This document shows positions 1 through 12,797 of a stretch of DNA of 64,000 nucleotides, piece by piece; the first letter of the stretch is position 1, and every line of letters begins with the position of its first letter. Source of the stretch: Reticulascus tulasneorum (taxonomy: Eukaryota > Ascomycota > Sordariomycetes > Glomerellales > Reticulascaceae); NCBI GenBank assembly GCA_001557505.1, contig LSAX01000006.1:1178001-1242000 (forward strand), read 5' to 3'. The position numbers and the translations under genes are program-made. Below the pieces are notes generated by a model. The model ran no database searches and had not been told where the DNA came from. It saw only the letters and a program-made list of their open reading frames with translations.

Positions 1-707
1 AGTCAGAAGATGAGTCAATGGGCGAAACAGACCGAAACGGGGGAGCCAAACTGGGTGCCCAACGTGGTAGCAAACTGACGGGCGAAGACGGCAAGGAGAT
101 AACTGAAGTGCAAGATGACGGATGGGAGACAGATAGCTCGACATCGTCACTCGATTCGGCCGACCTCACTGCCGTACCCGCTGAGGGCCACTACCATCAA
201 TATGAGCGGCTGGACAAGCACCCACATCATACTCACAGCAACCCTCGAGCTCACCACCAAGCAGATGGCTGGCATTCACATGCTCACAAACACACTCACG
301 CTGCTTTTTACGACGAGTATGAATTGCATCTCCCGTCAGGAAAATCTGTCGGCCATCGATCTTTGAATAAGTATTTCCGACAGAACTTGCACGACTATCC
401 CACCCCGGCGGAACGCGCTGAGCGTCTTGCGCTGGAAGCTGGTTCCAGCGACGAAGACGATATGGATGTCGACGGCGGCGAGAGCAGAGAAGTTGCCAGA
501 ACGGGCCCTCAACGGTCCAGAGCAGTCATGCGAAGAGATGCTGCCGGCATGGTTGGAGTGCCGGATGTCAAGAAGCGAGCTGTCAAGAAGGCCGAACTGC
601 GTGGCCGGCAGGCAGCTGGCCACCGGGAGAAGAAGAACGACTGGGCATATGGCAAGGCGGCGAACAACCAGAAAACGTTCTACTACCGTTTCAGGGCTGG
701 TGGTTGA
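1..707 (+). CDS. REI1: Cytoplasmic 60S biogenesis factor REI1, C-terminal part (5' truncated by window edge)
   Basis: The open frame (codons starting at base 3) is already open at the window edge, so the N-terminal zinc fingers lie upstream. The visible 235 residues end in a block typical of Rei1/ZNF622 proteins: YDEYELHLPSGKSVGHRSL followed by an acidic stretch and a basic tail rich in KK and RR, ending FYYRFRAGG. Rei1 proteins act in the cytoplasm on pre-60S ribosomes, helping recycle the Arx1/Alb1 export factors and probing the exit tunnel with the C-terminus; this is family knowledge. Odd here is a histidine-rich insertion (about nt 180-305) just before the LPSG block. The stop TGA is at 705-707. 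No intron is visible in this part. I am confident of the family because both the LPSGKSVGHRSL block and the tail order fit. Confidence 0.85.
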   Translation, partial: SEDESMGETDRNGGAKLGAQRGSKLTGEDGKEITEVQDDGWETDSSTSSLDSADLTAVPAEGHYHQYERLDKHPHHTHSNPRAHHQADGWHSHAHKHTHAAFYDEYELHLPSGKSVGHRSLNKYFRQNLHDYPTPAERAERLALEAGSSDEDDMDVDGGESREVARTGPQRSRAVMRRDAAGMVGVPDVKKRAVKKAELRGRQAAGHREKKNDWAYGKAANNQKTFYYRFRAGG

Positions 708-1655
708 ACGACGAAAATCTTTATTAATGTCGGAGTTAGAGCAAAACGCTGTCGAAGTAGACAACGTCAATGGGCGGGCATGGATGCATCTTCAGGGAAA
801 GGAGATCAAGGTAGGGTAGACAAGATTCAAGACAATTGATATAGACATGATGCCTCATCTACCTCGGTTTTTTTTTTTGCGTGACATGAACGGCATCTCT
901 GACCAGTTCCACCTCGCAGAACCACCCTTGAGTTCTACATGTAAAGTGTATGAGCTGCCCCAGTTGTTGAGAAATGCATTGCGGGTCTGCGAGATGGCGA
1001 GCCTAGGAAAGGGCCCAAGGCAGGTTTCTTCGCTATTCTTCATTTGCCGTGCTTGAGCCCGAGCTTCTGGAAATGCCCTCCAGTTCGCGTCCCGATTGTT
1101 CGTCCATCTCTTCAGCCTTCACGCACGGAATCGAATTTCCTTCGTACGTATCCCTTTTGCGACCGACGCCGCTCACTGTTTGATCCACGTCACCCTGTTA
1201 GGAGAAAAAATGCTTGTGAGAGAGAGGGCATGAGAGGGTACATATCGTGGGAAGTTGGTTTCAACAGAAAGAGACTTGTCTCACTATATATGGCACATAC
1301 TCGCATATTATCCGCAGCACAGCTGGAGGAGTATTTGGTGGGAATTGCAACTGTTAATTCTGAGTTCCTAGATGGTTTTGTGATCGCCTATGAACAAGAA
1401 TGAATCCGAGGAGATCCGTAAGATGGAAAGGAAAGGAAACGCGCCAATCAGCCCCAAACGATGAATGCGTCTCTCTCATGCTCCTTTCGGAGACGTTAGA
1501 GATTGCATCGCGTCTTCTCCGCCACGGCAAGACTCCTCCGGACTTTCGATGCTGCCCCAAAGTCGGGCCTCGTCCTCTCTATATCGGGTAAAGATAACTT
1601 TTCTCCTAAGCTAGTATCAAGGTACCTTGATATGAGCTCACCGAAGCACAAAAAT
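708..1655. other. Intergenic, convergent 3' ends of REI1 and SCP160
   Basis: No gene is supported. The two flanking genes converge here, so the stretch should hold both 3' UTRs and terminators. A run of 11 T lies at 868-878. Open frames at 1044-1403 and 1503-2066 lack family signatures, and the latter overlaps SCP160 antisense. Confidence 0.6.
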
Positions 1656-4600
1656 TTACTCCCGCGATCGGTTGTTGATTCCTTCCTGGACGGCGGCGAG
1701 AATAAGCTCCTTCGCTTTCTCAACCCCATCCTTGGTACCAATGACCTCAATAGTCTCATCCTTCGAGTCGTTCCGTGGAACATTGATCTTGCAGCCGCTC
1801 TGCTTTCGAATAGAGTTGACCTTGCTGCCAGCAGATCCAATGACGTAGCGGTAAGTCTTGGTGTCAGGAAGGACCAAATATCCCGTAGTAGTGTTCTTGC
1901 GAGCTTGCTCCAAAGCAGCCTGGATGACTGTCTTGGCCTTCTCAACATTCTCAGGGGAGCCGCGAAGAACCCATGGGATCTCTCCTTCTTCTGTGGATGT
2001 CGAGTCCACGACCTTCCAGGAGTGCGCGTCAGCAGCTGTGTCCGCATCATCGGTAATCAGAGGTAGGGAGCCACCATCGCTGCGAGTGGCTGATGGCTTT
2101 GGCGGCGGCGTTTGGCCAGCGTGATCCACAGTGACGTGATTATCATTGCGAAGCTTTCGGAAGAACTGGCCACTGTTGGAGATGGCGTGGTGCATGCTTC
2201 GGGGTACCTGAAGAGTCTCGCCTTGCTGTTCTTTGACCAAAGATGAGATATGTTCCTTAGCCTTGGCCACATTTTCGGCACGGCCAACCAGCTTGACGCC
2301 CGTCTTGCCGTCGCCCTGACGCGGAATATCGATCGCGACACTAAACTGAGATTCGAGCTGCCTCTTTGCCTCACCACCACGGCCGATCAGAGACCTGTGC
2401 TTCTCGGTCGGAACATCCAAAATCTCAGTGACCTGGCTCTCACGCTCAGCCACGAGCTCCTGAATTCTAGCGCAGATTTTGTCAACTACATCGGTGCGGC
2501 CTTCCACCTTAATGGTGTTGCCGTCCGAGTCTTGCTTGGGGAATTGAATGGTTCGAGCAAGTTCTCTACGGTCATCGGATCCTCCAGCCTGCACGACCAA
2601 GTCACGGAGGTTTGTGCCTAGTATAATTAGTAAAGATAAGAACACAATATCAAAGGAATATCATACCACCAGCACCAATCAGAGCCCGATGATGCTTCTT
2701 GTCTATGTCAAGTGTCTTGACGACAGTGTCATCAAACACGCCTCGCTTTTCCTCGAGAATCTTCTTGGCCGCAGCGACTTGAGTTTTGGTTCCCTTCACT
2801 TGGATCTCTACAATTTCAGCGTCGCGTGCGCTCGGAATATCGATCTTGGCACCGGTGGCTTGGCGAATCTCCTCCAGAGACGCACCTCCTTGGCCGATTA
2901 GGGATGGAATCTGCTTTTGTTGAACCGACACGGTTGCGGTGAACGAGTTGTCCTTAAGATACTGGAGGAGAGACAAGATTTCGTCACGAGCTTCGTCCGC
3001 GCCCTTCTTCGGGCCCCGAACCATGACTTCGTCAGGCTCCTGTTGCCTTCGGGGCTTGCCTGCTTCACTAGCAGCATCGGGGTTGGACTGATCATCTCTA
3101 GCATTCTTTGCAGACCGCGGGAAGAAGATGAGGACCTTGTATCTGGTCTGAAGTCGGTTGATCTGGCTACCCTGGGCACCGATGAGTTCTCTGTGGAACT
3201 TTGGGTCGATCTTGAGGATGTGCGAAGTTTCGTCGGCGAGATTGCGGCTAAGCGTGGTTATATGAGCTTTTGCGGCCTCTGCCTTAGCCTTTGGTCCCTT
3301 CAACTCGACCTTGCCATCCTGAACTTGGATTTCCACATCGAACCTATCTCGCAGTTCCTTGATATTGCTACCGCCCTTGCCGATCAAATGGTTGGCGAAC
3401 TTTTGTGGGAAGTCGAATGAGAGAGTGAAGCCTCGCTCTTTCTCGTCTTCCTTCTCTTGCTCAACGAAGGCTATGACTTTGGACTCAAGTGCCTGCACTG
3501 CAGAAGTGGGACCACGAAGCGTTACGACTGTACCAGCTGAAGATACTCGAATCGGGATCTGATCCTCGGCACGATTCTCTTGTTCTCTCTTAATGAATCG
3601 CCGAAGTCTATCATGAAATCTGATGCAAGTCAGCATGGAAACCCTACATTGGCATCGTTAAACTTACTTTTGGGGAACGTCGATGGATGCGGAGGAAATC
3701 TGCTCTTGCTTATTGATAATATCCAAGATATGCTTCCTTGCGTCCTCCAAGCCCTTCTGGAAGAGTCGAATATCCTCCGGGCTCGGCTGGCCAGCCTTGA
3801 TCTGGGGCTGGGGTTCCGGAGCCGAAGGTCCCTCAAAAACCAGGAGTATCGGCGCGTCAGGCTCCAAGGCTTCGGGCAGTACAACATGGACTCCATAGCT
3901 TTCGCGGACTCGGGGGCTGATATCATTTCGAAGATGCTGGTGGAAAAAGGGGTCGACCGGGACAGAGCTCATTCTCGTAGGAGGAAGCGCATGGATCATG
4001 TTAGTGATTGCAGACTGTGCCTTGATTGCGTTTTTGCCATCGCGAGCGTACAGTTCCCAGGGCAAGGCGCCATCCTGGGAAAACGGCGTGTTGATGTGCG
4101 TGTTGTGAGCCTTCTCGAGCTCGTCAATCACAGCCCTGTGTCGCAGGAACCTAGTGACATTCCTCGCGTGGACCGCAGCGCCACCAGGTGCGTTTCTATG
4201 GAACCGAGCAATGTCGATGTTGGAGCATTGCATGTTCATGGCAAGATCCATGGCTGTCTCCATTCCATTGTTGACTTGGTCCAGAGGGCCAATGACGGTG
4301 ACCATATCGTCGTCGTCGTCCGTGGGGAGAATGATAGCGCAACCCGTCTTGGTGAAGAAATCATCAACAGAATCCCCTCGTGGGCCAATGATAAACTGGT
4401 GGCGTCCTCTCTGAATTGCAAACTGCTCAAGTGCCAGCTCGTTCTGCAATTCAGCGGCCCGTCGTTCGATCTCAGCCCGCGCTGCTTGAACGGCCACCCG
4501 ATCGCCGGCGAGCTGAATATGATTGTCATTGCTGGAAGGCGCAAACACATGGCGCTGACCCTGGCCAGGAGCTGGCGGCTTTGCCGAGAAGACTTGATGA

Positions 4601-5722
4601 GGAGGAACGCGAATCTGGACTCCACTGCTCTCCAAAGCGTTTAAGTTGCTGTTGCCGGGACCGGCAATGAAGGGGTAAAATTCGGCGGGGATGCCTCTGA
4701 CCTTTGTGCTGACATTGGCACCTCGTTCGCCCGCAATCTTCAGAATCTCATTTCGAGCAGAGGCGGCGGAAAGGGCATTGCCCTCAACGATGACATCGAT
4801 AGTGTAATCATCATCGTCGTCGTTAGCCGCATGACCATCCTCTACCTTTGGCAACTGAATTCTAGCACCAGTCTTCTCCTGAAGAGCTTTGATTGTTGAC
4901 CCCTGCTTGCCGATGATGTGCGCTCGAGCGGAGGAAGGAATTGGGACTTTAACAGAAGTCTGGGCCAGGCAGATGTTAGTAATTAATACTCGCGAGCCGA
5001 AAACGATGTTTAAACCTTACCTTTGTGCCAATTTGCTGAACAAGATCCTTCAATGCCTGCTGAGCGACGTCCTGAGGGCCGGTCGCATCAAACTTGAGTC
5101 GCCCATTAGTAGAGGTAGCCATAGTGATGTTGGCTCGGGATTTGCGATTGAGATCCTTGATGATATCAGGAATGGGTCGCTTGAGTTGGCCTCGAGGAAG
5201 GATGAATTGAGGTTCCAACGTAACGGATTCGACATTGCGACCTGGGATGACCATGGATGGCGGGCCGGCCTTGCCAACACCCTTAGGCGTCGCAGTCCCC
5301 GACGCCGGGGTAGATGCGCGCGAGACGCCGTTTGCAGGAGTAGATCCATTGCTCTTGCCATTGATATTATTCTTTGCGCCCCAGATGGGGGCAACATTGA
5401 CATTGCCCTTAGACTTGGGTGCGCCGAGCTCCGGGAAGAGATCATGCGAATGGGTGTCTATGTTGGCGGCGGCAGCCTTTGTTTCCTTTTGCTTGCCGGC
5501 GGCCTTTGCTGAAGGAGTCTGGCCCCAGGTTGACGATTCATTGATACCGGCAGCCGATGAGCTGTCGCTGATCTTGGGAGCTGGCGGGTCATCTTCGTCG
5601 GGAACATCCTCAACAGTGACATGATGGGGGACTTCTGCGTGCTTCTGGAGAAGCTTCTGAGCAGCCGAGACTTCAGTGCCATTGGCAGCTGCGGCCTCTG
5701 TCCCAGAAGCTGAAGATGCCAT
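1656..5722 (-). CDS. SCP160: Vigilin/Scp160-family multi-KH-domain RNA-binding protein
   Basis: Four exons on the minus strand: 5722-5021, 4959-3668, 3619-2667 and 2617-1656, giving 1302 residues with every junction in phase. Introns are 48-61 nt; the first has a TACTAAC branch site. Yeast Scp160 has 1222 residues, so the length fits. KH GxxG loops seen in order include IIGKQG, IIGPRG, LIGKGG, LIGAQG, LIGQGG, LIGAGG (split by intron 3), LIGRGG and VIGSAG, interspersed with degenerate repeats. Scp160/vigilin proteins bind mRNA and polysomes at the ER and influence translation and ploidy maintenance; that is family knowledge. The start MASSASGTE follows an in-frame leader without another ATG. 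The N-terminal ~200 residues are low-complexity (Ala/Ser/Gly) before the first KH. Confidence 0.93.
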
Positions 5723-8700
5723 GTTGTATCTTCGTGTCTCGATATCGGTGACGGCGAAATTGGAGGAAGGAATGTGGGGTAGGTTCGATCTGACGTAGAA
5801 ATAACGGTCAGTATCGAGCCGCAAAGGATGGACCGTGGTTGAGATTCTGGAGGAGAAGCAGGGATAGTTCTTACCAGATATATACGATTTCGGCTAGGAT
5901 GATGGAGTTTTGGTTCGAACGCTGTGGTTCCGTGGCATGAAACACCACTGGTGGGATTGACCTGGAATATTCACCCGAGAATTGACTGGGAAACCTTTTA
6001 GAACATTGTGCAAATGCCAACCCAATAAGCATGTATCCAGAGACAGCAGAAAGAAAAGGGAAAGAGAAGGGAGGAAGGTGAGTATATAGACCGATGGATG
6101 GCCAGAGGAATTGGGAAGCGTTAGAGGGAACCAAGAGGACACGGGTTAGGGTGTGGTGGAAGTTTCTCGAGGTGCTCCACGATGTTCAATTCGAATTTGT
6201 TCTTTTTTGGGGCAAGGATTCCTCTTCCAGAAAGGTCCCCCGAACATTACGCGAAAGACTTGGCAAAGTCCACTTTTAGCCTCAGCCACCAACCAGCACT
6301 AAGTTGTCATGTCAGCAAACTCTCACGCCTTTATTCACGTGCAGCCTGTTTGGTGCAATCTCGAAGCTCTCGGCCGAGCCTCGACAAGGAAGTTTGGTTT
6401 CTACATAATTACTGAGCGAACGATATCGCCAACGAACTAAACGTATTAGCAGTGCTAGACTTATCCGCTGACCGCATTTCTCCTGGCATGTATGTACACT
6501 TCATTAGTTCATGAATTCATGAACAGCCATATCAATCCTGATGCTGTCTATCGACATATCTAAAGTACTGCAGCTCATCATCAAGTGGAAGGAATGCCTA
6601 ATAAACCACAAGGAGACAAGTACTGCGCAATCCAAGTGCTCTGTGCTCATTGCAAGAGCTCTGTCTTGATTTCATGGGCGTATATCAGAAGTAGCCTATC
6701 TTTGGTCGTTTGGTCGTGAGCAGTGGCTTTGCAAACATCGACAGAAGTAGTTAACTTGATGGCCTCAAAGAAAGACAACAGCTCCCGGCTGTTCATCTAT
6801 GAGGGAATGGCGGAGTTGGAGCAGCAAATGATGCATCTCTTTTCTTACCCGTCATTTCGGATATCTAGTCTTTATCTCAATATCGCCCGTAGCCCTGGTC
6901 AGCCCAGACAGGAAGACTGCTGCAATCATGATATTTTGAGATAAGCTATCGCATGCTGCAATAAACCTAGCAAGATTCCTTCATCGTGCCACCCAATGAC
7001 TCAATCCTGATATTGAAGCTGTTCCACAACACTAGACGAGGCGGACTTAGTCTATTCGAAGGATTCATCTCCGTATGTTGTGTAAAGGGGACGGGGCAGT
7101 CCGACTTACATAATTATAGCGTTCGTTTCTGGTGGATCTGGCTGGCTTGGTTGGATGATTTCTGCAGTCACCCGCTATCAGCGCCTTCACTTGAGGAGTA
7201 ATCTGTAACGCAACCCATCACCTAAACTCTCAATGATAAGCTTGCTGCCAACCAACTAAATCTCGATCAGTGACTCTCTAGGGAAGGTTCAAGCGATCAA
7301 GGAATCGGGTTATGGTCTCTATTCGGACAAGGGTTTGTATGGGCTGCCCCAAGATTCTGTGGAGACAAGTGCAGCTCTCAATAGTCACAGGGTAAACTGG
7401 TGGTTGGCAATTCGTCCAGAGCTGCTCATCCTTCAAGGTGGAATCACCAATCGTTCACTGATACCGCAAGCTATTGGACGACACAAGTTCCATCGCTTCC
7501 GCTATCGCAACAAAGACTGGGCACTCAGGTATAACCATTCAATCGCTGTCGAACAGGCAAACAAGGCATCTGGCTCCAATCCAACAAATGCAGTCGCGCT
7601 CTGCAGTCACCTGCAGGAACAGCAATGTTGGCATCTCGTTGTCCTTAGCAGCTCCGTGTTGTGCTACTACGTACTTTTCCGGGGTTTGGTGTACTCAGAA
7701 CTGCAATGGAATGCTCACAAGGACTATTGAGAGCACCTCGGCAATTCCATCGACGGTGGCCGTTTGGGACGCAGAGCCTGGCATTTTGTTTTATCCTTCC
7801 TCGATTATTCTTTTGGTGTGCTCAGAAGCTCCCCCCTGTCCTTAGCCTCATCCCTGCATAGGTAGGTTGTTGGGCTGAACCGAAATAGCGGTACTAGATG
7901 TACGAAGAACGGGAGTGAATGCACAAACAGTCACTACCAGGGATAGATGATGGGAAATAGGACGCAAAGGGCAGCGAATGCATTCAAACAGCAGTGAAAA
8001 TAGGAGACGGTAATTGCCATGGACAAGCATATTTGCCGTCCAGCACAACCGCAGCCAATAGACAATGGGAACCATTCAAAGCATTTTTTAAGGGTCCTCC
8101 GGGTAGAAAGCGTTCGTCCATTTACAATAATCCATGCCCTCATTTGAGATATTTTGTATCATTACCGAATTCCTGCCGACTACAACGACGCAATGTCTGG
8201 TGGGGACGGCACGATATGGAGCGAGGAGAAGTGGATGGCGCCTGGAGCATGGGCAGAAACAGGGCTATGTCCAGGTCGTATTGTCGGTGCTTTGGTGATT
8301 GATGAAAAGAGGAGTGATTTCATCTTCATGCACAAGTGGAAAAGCCCTGCCAGCAGGCCAAGTGGGCAGTCAATCTCCCGGCCCATCAATGGGGTCCAGG
8401 CGCAATCAAGCACCAATAACAAAGGTATGATGATGCCATGGAGCGTTCAATCCCTTGGACAGATCCTCGTCATATAACCCTTGCACTCATCCGTGCTACT
8501 GCTGGCGTCACAGTCGCAGCAGAAGAGCAGTATCGCATCCCGTTCACACCTGGCAACTACCTGACCATCGCTGCCATCCATCCACTTGGGGAGGCAATCA
8601 AGGCGCAGGAGTCTCCCCTCCCATTTGCTGATGAATAAACCAGACATCCGGAGAAGCAGAGAAAGGCAGCGGGACTAGTCACACAAAAAGAAGGAAAAAC

Positions 8701-10054
8701 CTTGAGATAGCTTTCGTAGCGTCACTTGGACCTTAATAGGTGGAGCAGGAATCCCGAGGGTTTTGAAACAGACGTTCAAGGAACCCGACCCGGTCCGTTG
8801 AGAGCTGGCTGGAGCTTTGGGTTTTACCAGCCCAGCTGCCTTCCAGTTAGGTAATTAGTTAGCTTAGGCTCTGCCGGTGTTTGTTTGGTGGGTGGCCGTA
8901 CTTTCCACCACTGATTAGCCCCGAGCTGTATGTACTTTTACGGTCTCTTCGGCCGGCAGCTGCAATCAAGTAATTTTATCCAAGGCACCTTCCAGCTCGT
9001 CGTTATTATTAACTGAAGCAATCTTCCCCCCCTCGTCGCCATCACGAAAATATTCGCGAGTCACAGACAAGGTCAATTGGAAACTGAAGGGAAACTTCAT
9101 CTCTCCTCCCCCACAAGGTAGCCATAGGCCAACATTCCTCCATCGCATGATCTTGTCGTCCCCGTGCACCACCTCACACCTCACACACCAAGCGCCTAGC
9201 CCCTCAGCCAAAACTGGCGTCCGAAGTTCAAGGGCTGTCGTATCCGAGTACCTTCCCCACCATCCTTCCACCCACCACCCATCCATCCAGACCACACAGC
9301 CGCCAAACCCACAAGTACCGAAGCAAGGAAAAAGGTTCATCGAGCCTCTTTGCTGCGTAAGATTGTGCTGATGGTCGACAAAACCTGAAGAGCCCCAAGC
9401 ACCAGCACCCAAACCCCATCCACAAACTTTGTTGTCGAGATCAGCAGGAGTGGCGCCATCAGCCTCAAACGCGCCAACATTTACACGGCCTGCAGGCAGA
9501 GAGATCAGACCTTTTACCAACACGCCCCATCTCCCGAAAAAGGTGGAGGGTTTATCTCGTGAGGAGATATACAGGTATAGATATCACACGGTGCGAAGTC
9601 CCGTCGCGGTGTCGCGAGGCGCCGAAAGAAGCGACGTGGTCCTCGTCTTCGGTCCCAGCCGCATCTGCTGGACAGAATAGAGTGTGGTAGTCAAATCGTG
9701 GCGGCACGCAGCACAGCAACAGCCAGTCAAGTCGTCCACAGGCAGCCCAACTCATCCATCCCGTCACACTCTTGGGAGGTGAGGTGGAACCCTTGAGTGG
9801 ATTGAGCGAGCCCAGAGTGAGTGCTCCGTACCCATACACACGGCCCTGGCCCACCACCCTGCCTGCACCGCTCGCCCATCCCCATCCGTCCCACCTTTGA
9901 GGCAGAGGGTGACCTAACACAGCCAAAAAAGCGTAGCCAACAGTACGAGAAGGGAATATCGCTTTGCCTGTACCAGTTTTCCTCCTTGCACACCCTCTAG
10001 ACGTACCCTTCCCTTCTTCGACGCCTGCTGCGTTTAGACTTTTTAGGTTGTATC
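5723..10054. other. 4.3 kb gene-free gap between divergent SCP160 and STE20
   Basis: No ORF here shows a recognisable domain or consistent splice pattern. The left end must hold the SCP160 promoter and 5' UTR. The right end (about 9.0-10.05 kb) is CT/CA-rich on the plus strand, as expected for a long STE20 leader. The longest open frame (8966-9523, minus) is a composition artefact of that pyrimidine-rich leader. Non-coding RNA cannot be excluded by eye. Confidence 0.5.
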
Positions 10055-12797
10055 ATGGACAGCCAGAGCAATAATTTCAACGGCAATTCACAACGTCGCA
10101 AACTTATCAAGAAACCTCCCTCGCACCACTACACCCGCTCGTCGAGTGGTCTCGATGGTGGCATCGACGCCCAATCTCTGCAGAGCAAACGCAGCTCCGC
10201 GAGTCTGAAGCGTGCCCCAAGCGCTCCCCCGGCAAGAACAACCCCCTCAAACGCGTCCAGCAACTCATCACCTCGTCACTATCCCTCCACCCAAACCTCA
10301 AATCCCTCCCCAATCCTATCGTCCGGCCAGTTCGCTCCATCGTCGGGCTACCCGAATCCCACCAGCCGCAACCACCGTTTGTCCGACTCCCAGGCCCCAC
10401 CACCACTCACGTCCAAGGCCTCGGAGGAGTTCATCGGCGCTCCCTTCGACGGTGCGGCGATCCTCAATCAGATTCAAGCAGTGAACAAGTCGCCTGTCGT
10501 CCAACAAGGCGGGTTCCATCGTCAGAACGTGCCTCCCCCACTTCTGAAGGCGAACACCGACACGAGAATCATGAGCCCGTCACTGCGCCAATCGGCCAGT
10601 TTCACGTCATCCGATCCGACCATGAACGAAAAAACACAGGGCAGTCGGGTGAGCGAAAACCAATTGATGAGCCCCAAAAGATACTCCGACGATGGCAAAG
10701 AGCCAAGAGTGGCAGTCTTGAGAAAGAAGTCGGGCTTTTCGGGCTTCATGAACAGCCTGGTGGGGTCGCCAAAGAAACCCGTCATCTCGGCACCAGAGAA
10801 TCCCGTCCACGTCACCCATGTCGGATATGATAGCAACACTGGCCAGTTCACGGTGAGCAATGCGCATCTCCTCACCTCCTCGCTAATCTTGCTCACTTTT
10901 TTGTAGGGCCTGCCGAAGGAATGGCAACGATTGATCAACGAGAGCGGAATCCCCGAGAAGGACAGAAGGGAGAACCCCCAGACTATGGTTGATATTCTCA
11001 CATTCTACAAGGAGACGACGGAGAAGCCGCAGGAAGATCAGGTCTTGGAGAAGTTCCATGATGCGAGGGCTCCAGAGTTCCGGCAGTATGCAAATACTCC
11101 GTCCACAGTCGTTTCACCGGGCATGTATCCGACGTCAAGTTATATGGGTATGTCACCGATGATTAGTCCACCTGCCAGCCCTAGGTTTCCAACTGTCAAT
11201 CATGAAGGATCTTTTGAAAACCCTCGACAACCGCCGCCGGTTCCGACAAAAGGACCGGGTCCTTTGCCGGCGAAGGATGTCAATCTGATGCCCAGTCGAC
11301 CGGCTCCGAGACCCCCCGTCAGCCTTCCAACCCGAGCAGCACCACAGGCACCGTATCCTGCCAAGGACTCGGGTATCGGTATGTCCCAACCCGGCGAGGA
11401 CCTGCCCTCACTCGCATACGTCCCACCGAAGGATAACGTTCCTATGCTCCCCGAAGAGCACCGATCTCGATCGAACTCCCGCGTCAACGGTGCCCCACCG
11501 TACTCGCCAGCAACTGCACAGGCCACCCAGTCTTCCCAGGCCTCCACTTACCAGCAGCAATTATTGCAGCAGCAGCAGGAGCAAGCGTTGGCTCAGGCAC
11601 AAGCAGCCATGTCTGGTCAAATCGGACGAGCTCCGAGCAAGAGACAGCAAACCCAGCAGGCGACCCCACCAACTTCGCAGCATCAGTATCCCCAGGGCGC
11701 CAACGCCAACGGTGCCGCCGCCCAACGAACCCAGCCTGGCGTGCCTGGCGCACCTGGTTCGAGACGCCACCGGCCTCGACAGAGCAATGGCCTCGATGTT
11801 GTCGCTGCACTCAAGCGCATATGCTCGGATGGGGACCCGCGCGAAGTGTACCGCAACTTCAACAAGATTGGCCAGGGAGCGTCTGGCGGCGTGTATACCG
11901 GACACGAAAGAGGCACGAACCGACTAGTGGCAATCAAGCAGATGAATCTCGAGCAGCAGCCTAAGAAGGACCTGATTATTAATGAGATTCTAGTCATGAA
12001 GGATAGCTCTCACCCCAATATTGTCAACTTCATCGACAGCTTCCTTTGCGGGGGTGAGTTGTGGGTTGTCATGGAGTTTATGGAGGGTGGCAGTCTCACA
12101 GATGTTGTCACCTTCAACATCATGACAGAGGGTCAAATTGCCTCAGTATGTAGAGAAACGCTGAAGGGTCTCCAGCACCTGCACTCGAAGGGTGTCATCC
12201 ACCGTGATATCAAGTCGGACAATATTCTTTTGTCCATGGAGGGCAATATCAAGCTGAGTAAGTCACGACGTGAAGCCTCTTTAGAACAGACTAACATCGC
12301 ATAGCCGATTTCGGTTTCTGTGCCACCATCAACGAAGCTCAGAACAAACGCACAACGATGGTCGGCACACCTTACTGGATGGCCCCCGAAGTTGTGACAC
12401 GGAAAGAGTACGGCCGAAAGGTCGACATTTGGTCGCTGGGCATCATGGCCATCGAGATGATTGAGGGCGAACCTCCCTATCTCACCGAGTCTCCGCTACG
12501 AGCCTTGTGGTTGATTGCCACTACTGGCACTCCCCACATCAAGGAGGAACAAAATCTCTCGCCTGTGTTCCGAGACTTCCTCTACTTTGCGCTCAAGGTG
12601 GATCCGGAGAAGCGAGCAAGTGCACATGATTTGCTCAGAGTAAGTTGCAGACAATTCACGTTATTCACGTTGCTCCACAGTCTAATGTTGTACAGCACGA
12701 TTTTATGAAGCAGTGTGTCGAACTCTCACAGCTGTCTCCGCTCGTCCGAGCTGCACGAGAAGCCAGAGCACAGGAGAAAGCCCGGAAGGGCCAATAG
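10055..12797 (+). CDS. STE20: p21-activated protein kinase, Ste20 type (CRIB + kinase)
   Basis: Four exons: 10055-10852, 10907-12257, 12305-12639 and 12696-12797, coding for 861 residues. A Ser/Pro-rich N-terminus precedes a CRIB motif at about residues 244-266 ([14 protein letters not shown]) that binds Cdc42/Rac-GTP; intron 1 falls directly after it. A Gln/Ala-rich linker leads to the kinase domain at about 582-836: glycine loop GQGASGGVY, catalytic [13 protein letters not shown] spanning intron 2, and the PAK activation segment [10 protein letters not shown] see no PH domain, which separates it from the Cla4 branch, and the C-terminal LSPLVRAAR tail resembles Ste20. Family role: MAP-kinase cascade activation (mating, filamentation, osmotic stress) and polarity at the cell cortex. 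Ste20 versus Cla4 is my inference; the PAK assignment is firm. Confidence 0.9.

Noticed and set aside
3580..4644. A 354-codon plus-strand frame across SCP160
   Set aside because: Shadow of SCP160 exon 2 and exon 3; its composition mirrors the KH coding strand and it has no family signature.
8966..9523. A 185-codon minus-strand frame rich in Gly/Trp
   Set aside because: Product of a CT/CA-rich leader read in reverse; no homology-like features and no partner exons.
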